Assembly: GCA_964403545.1 (NCBI GenBank)
Contig: CAYOGN010000231.1
Location: 1-5,181, forward strand
Origin: VYFG01 sp964403545
GTDB lineage: Bacteria; Pseudomonadota; Gammaproteobacteria; Arenicellales; Poriferihabitantaceae
Reading direction: 5' to 3'
Length of the DNA stretch: 5,181 nt
Part shown: one piece after another, positions 1 through 5,181 of the stretch
How the letters are laid out: each line of letters begins with the position of its first letter
Position numbering within the stretch: the stretch's first letter is position 1
Notes under the pieces: generated by a model
What the model saw: the letters and a program-made list of their open reading frames with translations, nothing else
The model's database searches: none
Told to the model about the DNA's origin: nothing
Translations under genes and position numbers: made by a program

Positions 1-1
1 G

Positions 2-445
2 GATTATAGCTGTGACAAAAAACTGGTTGAACAGGGGTTCGACGTATTTTTGCATGCGCGGAACGATATCACCCTGTTTGAGGGTGCTGAAGAAGTACTG
101 AAGCAGGTGAAAGACAATTATCTCTGTGGCTCCATTACCAACGGCAACGCCGATGTTAAGCTGGTAGGAATTGGTCAATTCTTTGACTTTTCCATCACTG
201 CGGCAGGGGCCGGGGCGGCCAAACCAAGTCCGGTAATTTTTCAGGCCGCGGTTGAGGCCGCCAATTTGGAGCCGGTTAACATCCTCCATGTCGGGGATGA
301 TGTTAACCGCGATATGCGGGGTGCTGCCGAGGCAGGGATGCATACACTCTGGGTCAATCTCGCGGGCGTTCCCTGGCCAGGGAACGACAAACCGACCGCT
401 GAAATACAGACAATCTCTGAATTGGCTCCATTACTGTCTACCTGA
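2..445 (+). CDS. HAD-superfamily hydrolase, YigB-like (5' end missing)
   Basis: This is the C-terminal part of a haloacid dehalogenase-type phosphatase. The frame is open from the left edge, so the true start and catalytic motif I (DxDxT) lie outside the window. Three later HAD signatures are visible: motif II in ITNGN (Thr codon 137-139), the motif III lysine in AKPSP (codon 221-223), and motif IV as HVGDD followed by a D six residues on (Asp codons 296-301). The ITNGNA segment, the G-x-G-x-x-F that follows it and the HVGDD block resemble E. coli YigB, a cytosolic phosphatase acting on FMN and the riboflavin precursor 5-amino-6-(5-phosphoribitylamino)uracil. That activity is inferred from family resemblance, and HAD enzymes change substrate easily. 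An internal TTG at 50 could be called as a start, but coding sequence clearly continues upstream of it. The next gene begins 8 bases after the stop. HAD assignment is firm; YigB orthology is moderate. Confidence 0.88.
   Translation, partial: DYSCDKKLVEQGFDVFLHARNDITLFEGAEEVLKQVKDNYLCGSITNGNADVKLVGIGQFFDFSITAAGAGAAKPSPVIFQAAVEAANLEPVNILHVGDDVNRDMRGAAEAGMHTLWVNLAGVPWPGNDKPTAEIQTISELAPLLST
367..386. repeat. Perfect 20-base palindrome inside the HAD gene
   Basis: The two 10-base halves are exact reverse complements (arm CGTTCCCTGG). In RNA this could fold as an 8-bp stem, CGUUCCCU with AGGGAACG, closed by a GGCC tetraloop. It lies in the last part of the HAD coding region, over codons reading VPWPGN, and ends 67 bases before the start of the next gene. 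No U-run follows, so it is not a standard intrinsic terminator. It may be a by-product of codon choice around the Trp codon, or an intra-operon RNA structure or protein-binding site. Confidence 0.6.
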
Positions 446-453
446 TTGGAATT

Positions 454-1863
454 ATGGAACTGGAATTTTTTGGCGCAGCAGGTGAAGTAACCGGGTCATG
501 CCATATTATTCGGTTAAACGGTAAACAGCTTTTGCTCGATTGCGGCATGATCCAGGGCAGGCGTGAAGATGAAGCCCGCAACCGTGATCCATTCCCGTTC
601 AAACCCGAAGAGATAGATGCGGTGGTATTAAGCCATGCCCATATCGATCACTCGGGGCGCTTGCCACTGCTTGTCAAACGAGGGTTTAAAGGGCCTGTCT
701 ATACCCACAATGCCACCGCCGATTTGTGCGGGATTATGCTTGAAGATTCGGCGTTCCTGGCCGAACGCGATGCAGAATGGGAGAATCGAAAACGACTCAA
801 AAAAGGGAATAGCATCGATGGTCCGCCAATTGAGCCACTCTACACGATCAAGGATGCGAGACAGGTGCTCCAGTATATACAGGGTAGCCGCTATAACGAA
901 AAATTCGATATCCTGCCGGGCGTGACGATCCGCTTTCAGGATGCTGGCCACATAATTGGTTCCACCAGTGTTGAAGTATGGCTCCAGGAGTCAGGGTTCA
1001 AACGCAAGATCGTCTTCAGTGGTGATCTTGGTCAATATGATACGCCGATTCTGAATGATCCAGCGGTGATTGAGGAAGCTGATCTTGTGCTGATGGAAAG
1101 CACCTATGGCGGCAGACGGCATCGCGATCGTAGCCAGACTCACGATGAGATGGGAGAAATCATCAGCGATGCCGAGCATGGCAAGGGAAATATTCTGATC
1201 CCGGCCTTCGCCATTGGTCGCAGTCAGGAAGTATTGTATATGCTGGGCAAGAATTTCGAGAACTGGAAAATGGATCGCTGGCACGTATTTCTCGATAGTC
1301 CCATGGCGATCAAAGCCAGTAAAGTCTATTGGGATTATCCTCATCTGTATGACGATGAGGCCACTAAATTTCGTCGCTCGGTTCATGAGATGCCACGCCT
1401 TGAAAATCTGCACCTTACCAGCACCACCAAAGAGTCCATGGTGATCAATCGGGTAAAAAGCGGCGCCATAATCATTGCGGGTAGTGGTATGTGTACCGGT
1501 GGGCGCATTCGGCATCATTTGCGCTATAACCTGGAGCGCAGGGAATGCCATGTCATCATCGTCGGCTATCAGGCCCCGGGTACGCTAGGCCGACGTCTGG
1601 TGGACGGTGATCAACAGGTCCGAATCGGCGGTCAGTGGTTCGAAGTCAATGCAAAAATTAATACCGTCGGCGGCTTGTCAGCCCATGGCGATGAAAACGA
1701 TCTGGTACGATGGTTCAGGAGTTTTAAAAACAAACCGCCAGTGTGGCTGGTGCATGGTGAGGACAAGGCTGCTCGCGCGCTGGAACAAAAATTACAGAAT
1801 GAGGCGGGTACCCGGGCTACGGTGGCCAGGGTTGGCGATCGAATTGATCTGGCTACGTTGTAG
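454..1863 (+). CDS. MBL-fold beta-CASP RNA-processing hydrolase (CPSF73/Ysh1-like)
   Basis: A complete 469-residue metallo-beta-lactamase-fold protein of the beta-CASP group, which in characterised members (CPSF73, RNase J, Thermus TTHA0252) are zinc-dependent endo- or exoribonucleases. The metal-binding set is intact: HAHIDH at 61-66, H166 in DAGHIIGS, and D191 in SGDLG. Beta-CASP motif A is E215 (ESTYG), motif B is H354/H355 within GSGMCTGGRIRHHL, and motif C is H411 in SAHGD. A C-terminal RMMBL segment contains LVHGE at 432-436. The order is MBL N-half (1-200), beta-CASP insert (about 240-370), then MBL C-half with RMMBL. There is no signal peptide, so it should be cytosolic, and no KH domain as in archaeal relatives. 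The ATG follows the HAD stop by 8 bases with only a weak GGA nearby, suggesting translational coupling. All catalytic residues are present, so it should be active; the RNA target is unknown. Confidence 0.93.
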   Translation: MELEFFGAAGEVTGSCHIIRLNGKQLLLDCGMIQGRREDEARNRDPFPFKPEEIDAVVLSHAHIDHSGRLPLLVKRGFKGPVYTHNATADLCGIMLEDSAFLAERDAEWENRKRLKKGNSIDGPPIEPLYTIKDARQVLQYIQGSRYNEKFDILPGVTIRFQDAGHIIGSTSVEVWLQESGFKRKIVFSGDLGQYDTPILNDPAVIEEADLVLMESTYGGRRHRDRSQTHDEMGEIISDAEHGKGNILIPAFAIGRSQEVLYMLGKNFENWKMDRWHVFLDSPMAIKASKVYWDYPHLYDDEATKFRRSVHEMPRLENLHLTSTTKESMVINRVKSGAIIIAGSGMCTGGRIRHHLRYNLERRECHVIIVGYQAPGTLGRRLVDGDQQVRIGGQWFEVNAKINTVGGLSAHGDENDLVRWFRSFKNKPPVWLVHGEDKAARALEQKLQNEAGTRATVARVGDRIDLATL

Positions 1864-1872
1864 TACCGAGAC

Positions 1873-2310
1873 ATGAATCAATTGTTAGTGCAAATTCTGT
1901 TGGGGGCGTTAATGGTAACTGCAACCATTGTGTTTCATGTCGGGGGGCTCGTCCTGGTAGCAATGTTTCTCAAACGGATCGCGGTAAAGATTAAATTTGA
2001 TAGTGAAGCTATACAGGTGTTTATTATGCTTAGTGTCGTTACATTATTGGTGCTGGTTATTCATATTGCGGGAATCTGGCTATGGGCAGGACTGTATATG
2101 GGACTGGATATTTTTCTCGACTTCGAGTCGGCGCTCTATTTTTCTACCGCAACAATGACGACGCTTGGCTACGGCGATCTGGTGCTAGGCGTCGACTGGC
2201 GCCTTTTCGGGAGTTTTCAGGCCATGAGTGGAATGATTCTGTTTGGTGTCACCGCTGCGTTCCTGATCGTGGAATTTCGCAGGATTGTGTCCCGAATTTT
2301 TGAGGATTAG
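1873..2310 (+). CDS. Small potassium-channel-family membrane protein (Ion_trans_2)
   Basis: A complete 145-residue inner-membrane protein with a K+ channel pore. Three hydrophobic segments are visible at about 4-33, 46-75 and 113-136. The loop before the last one carries a pore helix (about 86-96) and the selectivity-filter sequence TLGYGD (97-102, bases 2161-2178), which is the classical K+ signature. Segments 2 and 3 plus the filter would form the KcsA-like pore; the first segment is extra. There is no RCK/KTN or cyclic-nucleotide domain; only about ten charged residues (FRRIVSRIFED) follow the last helix. As in KcsA, four copies would be expected to form a channel. The start lies 9 bases after the beta-CASP stop, with a weak GAG just before the ATG, so expression is probably coupled to the upstream genes. 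Family assignment is strong; gating and physiological role are unknown. Confidence 0.88.
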   Translation: MNQLLVQILLGALMVTATIVFHVGGLVLVAMFLKRIAVKIKFDSEAIQVFIMLSVVTLLVLVIHIAGIWLWAGLYMGLDIFLDFESALYFSTATMTTLGYGDLVLGVDWRLFGSFQAMSGMILFGVTAAFLIVEFRRIVSRIFED

Positions 2311-2362
2311 CAGGCAGAGGGAGATAGTTGCAAATTTATTTCCCTGAACCCTGTGCCGGAAT
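2311..2362. other. Convergent intergenic gap without a clear terminator
   Basis: The channel gene on the plus strand and the small minus-strand gene end towards each other here. The only inverted match I see is AGGGA (2318-2322) with TCCCT (2341-2345), five base pairs around an 18-base loop and without a following U-run. I do not call it a terminator. Confidence 0.5.
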
Positions 2363-2575
2363 TTAATCGACATCTACCTCCAGCTTATCACCATGGGCCA
2401 CATCAACACAGCGGGTATTTTTTTCATTGCAGATCACAACCTTGAGTGGTTCGTTGGCGATTGACACGATGGAACTCTGGGCAATGGCATTGCCTATACT
2501 CTGTTGGGTCCCGATCCAGACCAGGCTGATGGCGATAATTGTAAGAACGAATTTTGTGTAAAGATCTATTTTCAT
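2363..2575 (-). CDS. Small membrane-anchored protein with a CX6C pair, function unknown
   Basis: A 70-residue protein. Residues 1-8 (MKIDLYTK) are polar and charged, 9-22 form one hydrophobic helix, and the remaining 48 residues are polar with an acidic end (LEVDVD). This is the pattern of an N-terminal signal anchor or uncleaved signal peptide, so the C-terminal part probably faces the periplasm. C49 and C56 (CX6C) could form a disulphide there. The start is well supported: GGAG (plus-strand 2583-2586) sits 7 bases before the ATG, the best ribosome-binding site in the window. The MKIDLYTK-FVLTIIA opening is reminiscent of short uncharacterised proteins I recall from several bacterial groups, but I cannot name a family. 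It is divergent from the oxygenase gene (57-base gap) and convergent with the channel gene. A real gene is likely; its function is not inferable. Confidence 0.72.
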   Translation of the reverse strand: MKIDLYTKFVLTIIAISLVWIGTQQSIGNAIAQSSIVSIANEPLKVVICNEKNTRCVDVAHGDKLEVDVD

Positions 2576-2582
2576 TGTTAGA

Positions 2583-2586
2583 CTCC
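2583..2586 (-). promoter_or_regulatory. Shine-Dalgarno site of the small anchored protein
   Basis: On the minus strand this reads GGAG (with a further T, GGAGT), 7 bases upstream of the ATG at 2575. The spacing is near ideal and fixes the start of the 70-residue gene, supporting that it is translated. Confidence 0.7.
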
Positions 2587-2605
2587 GGTAATGTTATCGA
2601 TGAAT

Positions 2606-2627
2606 TCTGTCAGATTGTTTCTATAAT
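2606..2627 (+). promoter_or_regulatory. Candidate promoter -10 and adjacent small inverted repeat
   Basis: A perfect sigma70 -10 hexamer TATAAT occupies 2622-2627. No good -35 element lies at 16-18 bases upstream (GATGAA at 2599-2604 is poor), and there is no TG extension. Just upstream, TCTG-T-CAGA (2606-2614) is a 9-base odd palindrome that could be part of an operator. Transcription from this hexamer would begin at about 2633-2635, on the oxygenase start codon itself. This is the only AT-rich patch in the 57-base divergent gap. It may be a real promoter or simply AT-rich sequence. Confidence 0.4.
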
Positions 2628-2632
2628 AATAC

Positions 2633-3412
2633 ATGCTCCTTACTAAACAACAGATCAAAGAGTTCGATCGCGAGGGTTATCTGTTCTTTCCCAATGCTTT
2701 TACCGCGGCGGAAACTACGGTGCTAAGGGAGGCGGCGCAGGTGGTTTATCAGGAGCAGAGGGAAGAAGTCTGGCGAGAGTCCAGCGGAGTTGCACGGACA
2801 GCATTCGCTGCTCACACCTATAATGAAGCGTTTCGACGTCTTGGAGCCCATCCGCGCTTGATTAATCCTGTAATGCAATTGCTGGATGGTCCGGTATACA
2901 TGCATCAGTTCAAGGTCAATGCCAAAGTAGCGTTTGACGGCGATGTCTGGCAGTGGCATCAGGATTACGGTACCTGGGCCCGGGACGATTTAATGCCGCA
3001 GCCACGGGCGATGAATATCGCGGTATTTGTCGATGATGTCACTGCTGCAAACGGACCACTGATTTTTTTGCCAGGCAGTCATAAACACGGGGTCGTCGAA
3101 GCGGGGCATGATCTTGAGACCACCAGTTACCCGCTCTGGACCCTCGACCGTGAAACTGTTACCGAACTCTATCAGCAAGGTGGATGTGTTGCGCCGACGG
3201 GTGAAGCCGGATCCATGATTGTGTTCTCCAGCCTGCTGGTGCATGCCAGTCCACCAAATATTAGCCCTATGAATCGCACAATCGTCTACCTGTCGCTCTG
3301 CCACGTTGACAATCATATTCGTCAATTCAAGCGTCCGCAATGGGTCGCTCACAGGGATTTTTCCGCCATCGAACCTTTGGCCGACAACACCCTGCTGGAA
3401 CTGGTCGCCTGA
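2633..3412 (+). CDS. PhyH-family Fe(II)/2-oxoglutarate dioxygenase
   Basis: A complete 259-residue, probably cytosolic oxygenase of the phytanoyl-CoA dioxygenase family. These enzymes couple 2-oxoglutarate decarboxylation to hydroxylation of a small molecule. The iron facial triad is readable: H109 and D111 in WQWHQDYGTW, and distal H204 in LLVHASPPN. R215 in MNRTIVY is the expected 2-oxoglutarate carboxylate ligand. The central block (VWQWHQD-GTW-DD-MPQPRA, then GPLIFLPGSHKHG) resembles ectoine hydroxylase EctD, but the spacing and flanking residues differ and no ectoine genes are nearby, so I do not call it EctD. An in-frame TAA at 2627-2629 rules out an upstream start, and no good alternative start follows, so ATG 2633 is well supported despite lacking a Shine-Dalgarno sequence. 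It lies 3 bases from the next gene, an NAD(P) oxidoreductase, implying a joint pathway. Family is firm; substrate unknown. Confidence 0.92.
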   Translation: MLLTKQQIKEFDREGYLFFPNAFTAAETTVLREAAQVVYQEQREEVWRESSGVARTAFAAHTYNEAFRRLGAHPRLINPVMQLLDGPVYMHQFKVNAKVAFDGDVWQWHQDYGTWARDDLMPQPRAMNIAVFVDDVTAANGPLIFLPGSHKHGVVEAGHDLETTSYPLWTLDRETVTELYQQGGCVAPTGEAGSMIVFSSLLVHASPPNISPMNRTIVYLSLCHVDNHIRQFKRPQWVAHRDFSAIEPLADNTLLELVA

Positions 3413-3415
3413 GTT

Positions 3416-4729
3416 ATGTACCTTTACCCTGCACTGCAGCAAAGAGCAGCCGATCTTCATCCCGTTAGAGTAGGGCTCATTGGAGCGGGAAAATTCGGTT
3501 CCATGTTTTTGTCCCAGGTGCCAACAACACCGGCTCTTGAAGTAACCGCAATTGCGGACCTTGACCCCGCCCAGGCTATTGCCAGGTGCCGTGATGTTGG
3601 TTGGGAGGAAGAGCGTATTACGGCAACAGCATTTGTTGACGATGCTGAACTCCTGATTGCACGCGACGACATTGATGTCGTTGTGGAAGCCACCGGGCAC
3701 CCGGCCTCCGGGGTAAAACACGCGTTACTATGCTGCCAGCATGGCAAGCATATCGTGATGGTCAATGTTGAAGCAGATGTATTGGCAGGCCCCTATCTCG
3801 CTCGTCGGGCAAAAAGCGCCGGGGTGGTGTACTCCATGGCCTATGGCGACCAGCCGGCGCTTACTATGGAAATGATCGACTGGGCGCGTTGTTGTGGGTT
3901 CCAGGTGGTGGCTGCAGGCAAAGGCACCAAATATCTACCTGAATACCACGCCTCGACCCCGGATACGGTGTGGTCACACTATGGGCTGACCGCTGACGAG
4001 GCTGTAGCGGCGGGTATGCGTAGCCAGATGTTTAATTCTTTCCTTGATGGCACCAAATCCTCTATTGAAATGGCGGCCATTGCCAATGCAGCAAACCTGC
4101 AACCGCCCACAGATGGACTGTTGTTTCCGCCTTGCGGTGCGGATGACCTGGCCGAGGTACTGCGTCCGAAAAGGTTTGGTGGGCAGTTGGAATTTTCAGG
4201 GCAGGTTGAAGTGGTATCCAGTCTTGCCCGGGATGGAAGTACGGTGCCCAGGGATCTGCGCTGGGGAGTGTATTGCGTATTTGAAGCACCAAACGACTAT
4301 ACCGCGGGTTGCTTCGCACAATATGGAATGAATACCGATTCCAGCGGTCGTTATTCGGCGATGTTCAAACCTTTCCATCTGATTGGTCTAGAATTAAACA
4401 TTTCTATTCTCGGTGCGGCATTATCTGGCAAGCCTACCGGATCACCAATCGGATTTAATGCAGACGTAGTCGCCGTTGCCAAACGTGATATCGCTCAGGG
4501 AGAGTTCCTCGATGGTGAAGGCGGTTATAGGGTCTGGGGCCGTATTATGCCGGCAGCAACAAGCGTCGCTACCCACGCGTTGCCCATTGGCCTGGCCGCG
4601 GATGTACGGGTCAGGCGTGCGATCAAAAAGGGGGAGGTGGTTGCTATTGACGACGTGGAGCCGGATTGTACCAGCCAGGTCTGGCGGGTGCGTTGCGAGA
4701 TGCTTGATGCGTTTGGGTTGTCCAGTTGA
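3416..4729 (+). CDS. Homoserine-dehydrogenase-like NAD(P) oxidoreductase with C-terminal SAF domain
   Basis: A complete 437-residue cytosolic protein. An N-terminal Rossmann fold starts with VRVGLIGAGKFG (18-28, GxGxxG) and an acidic residue at the end of the second strand (D48, AIADLD), which tends to favour NAD over NADP. EATGHP (91-96) is the usual dehydrogenase turn after the fourth strand. The middle contains AGKGTKYLPEYH (167-178), which likely belongs to the catalytic domain. The end, about 347-425, looks like an SAF domain (VVAVAKRDIAQGEFLDGEGGY, then IKKGEVVAIDDVE), as in the group often annotated as predicted homoserine dehydrogenase with SAF domain (COG4091-like). True homoserine dehydrogenase activity is doubtful: no other threonine or methionine genes are present and the C-terminal half differs. 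The start is 3 bases after the oxygenase stop with no clear ribosome-binding site, so translational coupling is likely. Fold is firm; reaction unknown. Confidence 0.88.
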   Translation: MYLYPALQQRAADLHPVRVGLIGAGKFGSMFLSQVPTTPALEVTAIADLDPAQAIARCRDVGWEEERITATAFVDDAELLIARDDIDVVVEATGHPASGVKHALLCCQHGKHIVMVNVEADVLAGPYLARRAKSAGVVYSMAYGDQPALTMEMIDWARCCGFQVVAAGKGTKYLPEYHASTPDTVWSHYGLTADEAVAAGMRSQMFNSFLDGTKSSIEMAAIANAANLQPPTDGLLFPPCGADDLAEVLRPKRFGGQLEFSGQVEVVSSLARDGSTVPRDLRWGVYCVFEAPNDYTAGCFAQYGMNTDSSGRYSAMFKPFHLIGLELNISILGAALSGKPTGSPIGFNADVVAVAKRDIAQGEFLDGEGGYRVWGRIMPAATSVATHALPIGLAADVRVRRAIKKGEVVAIDDVEPDCTSQVWRVRCEMLDAFGLSS

Positions 4730-4748
4730 TAAGGCTGTTCACTGACCA
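4730..4748. other. Nineteen-base convergent gap
   Basis: The oxidoreductase (plus) and the membrane protein (minus) stop within 19 bases of each other. I see no GC-rich stem with a T-run on either strand, so transcripts probably run into each other or terminate inside the opposite gene. Confidence 0.45.
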
Positions 4749-5181
4749 CTAGCTACTGCTTCTATTTCCCGATCTATCAATAAACTGAATTTTCCTGCCG
4801 GCGATACGAATTTCAGTTTCCTCTGTGAGACAACCCAGATGATCAAGGAATACGATCAGCAGCAGACTCATGCCCATCATTTCAAGGAATTCTTCCAATG
4901 ATTTTGCAAAATGCCTGACAGTTTTTTCTGACCATAGAGTAAGTTCTATAAGTATTTGGTACCCGTCCTCCAGACCTTCTGCAAAATCCAGCATGAGCGC
5001 CGCTCCGAGGCAGGAAATTGCGGCCAACAGCCAGATTCGGCGAATGGTGCCTTTATTCCGGTTCCACAGAAACCACACAATAAAACCGCCCATCAGTACA
5101 AACAGGGGCGCGAGGACAATCTGCCAGCCATAGCTCGGGTAGCTGTCTCCTATATTGGCTTTTCGAATAGCAGTGCCTATT
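4749..5181 (-). CDS. Polytopic membrane protein, C-terminal part, function unknown (5' end missing)
   Basis: The minus-strand frame is open from the stop (TAG, plus-strand 4749-4751) to the right edge, giving 143 visible residues; the start is outside the window. An internal ATG at 5093 is not the real start, because the frame upstream of it continues with a plausible periplasmic loop (IGDSYPSYGWQ) leading into a helix. Three membrane segments are visible at about residues 20-39, 48-66 and 101-117 of the visible part. Acidic residues flank or sit in the helices: DFAEGLEDG at 65-73 and EEFLEMMGM at 96-104. The E-E-x-x-E-M-x-G-M arrangement at the head of the last helix recalls uncharacterised multi-helix proteins, but I cannot name the family. 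The tail after the last helix is hydrophilic (EETEIRIAGRK, ending SSS). A real gene is likely because of the coherent helix pattern and long open frame. Confidence 0.7.
   Translation of the reverse strand, partial: IGTAIRKANIGDSYPSYGWQIVLAPLFVLMGGFIVWFLWNRNKGTIRRIWLLAAISCLGAALMLDFAEGLEDGYQILIELTLWSEKTVRHFAKSLEEFLEMMGMSLLLIVFLDHLGCLTEETEIRIAGRKIQFIDRSGNRSSS

Noticed and set aside
50..445. TTG at 50 as the start of the HAD gene
   Set aside because: The frame is open to the left edge and the upstream residues continue a normal HAD cap region, while motif I would be missing from a protein starting here.
991..1551. A 186-codon minus-strand open frame inside the beta-CASP gene
   Set aside because: The plus-strand frame carries every catalytic motif of the family; the antisense translation has none and no ribosome-binding site was seen.
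2318..2345. AGGGA/TCCCT inverted match as a terminator after the channel gene
   Set aside because: Only five pairs, an 18-base loop and no T-run on either strand.
2607..2612. TGTCAG, read as CTGACA on the minus strand, as a -35 box for the small anchored gene
   Set aside because: The nearest -10-like sequence (TAACAT on the minus strand) is about 11 bases away, too close for a sigma70 promoter.
2633..3412. Calling the oxygenase ectoine hydroxylase EctD
   Set aside because: The active-site block is similar, but the protein is shorter, flanking residues differ and no ectoine genes are present.
2990..3721. A 243-codon minus-strand open frame spanning the oxygenase-oxidoreductase junction
   Set aside because: It lies antisense to two genes with clear family motifs, and its own translation is rich in Cys, His and Arg with no recognisable domain. 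It is a shadow of the coding strand.
4870..5133. Plus-strand 87-codon open frame opposite the right-edge membrane protein
   Set aside because: The minus-strand frame has coherent membrane helices and stays open to the window edge; the plus-strand translation has no recognisable features.

Overview
The window reads as an ordinary stretch of a proteobacterial chromosome. It is most likely from a gammaproteobacterium, possibly marine: the first gene is a YigB-type HAD phosphatase and the rest look like typical proteobacterial housekeeping or accessory families. That placement rests on recognised protein families only. Base composition is balanced, coding density is high, and I see no tRNA, rRNA, insertion sequence, CRISPR array or phage gene.

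Layout. (1) Bases 2-2310 hold a tightly packed plus-strand run of three genes: the 3' part of a YigB-like HAD hydrolase, a complete beta-CASP metallo-beta-lactamase-fold ribonuclease-type protein, and a small potassium-channel-like membrane protein. The gaps are 8 and 9 bases, so they are probably co-transcribed. (2) A short convergent gap leads to a minus-strand gene for a 70-residue membrane-anchored protein with a CX6C pair (2363-2575). (3) A 57-base divergent intergenic region contains a perfect TATAAT hexamer. (4) Bases 2633-4729 hold a plus-strand pair separated by 3 bases: a phytanoyl-CoA dioxygenase (PhyH)-family Fe(II)/2-oxoglutarate oxygenase and a homoserine-dehydrogenase-like NAD(P) oxidoreductase with a C-terminal SAF domain. 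(5) The window ends in the C-terminal part of a minus-strand polytopic membrane protein that continues past the right edge.

How they may work together. The oxygenase and oxidoreductase are the best candidates for a shared, uncharacterised pathway: one would hydroxylate a small molecule and the other would act on the product or on a related carbonyl compound. The substrate cannot be read from the sequence. The HAD/beta-CASP/channel trio shares an operon-like arrangement but no obvious common function. The points most worth checking are the oxygenase-oxidoreductase cassette, the possibly leaderless start of the oxygenase gene, a perfect 20-base palindrome near the end of the HAD gene, and the small anchored CX6C protein.
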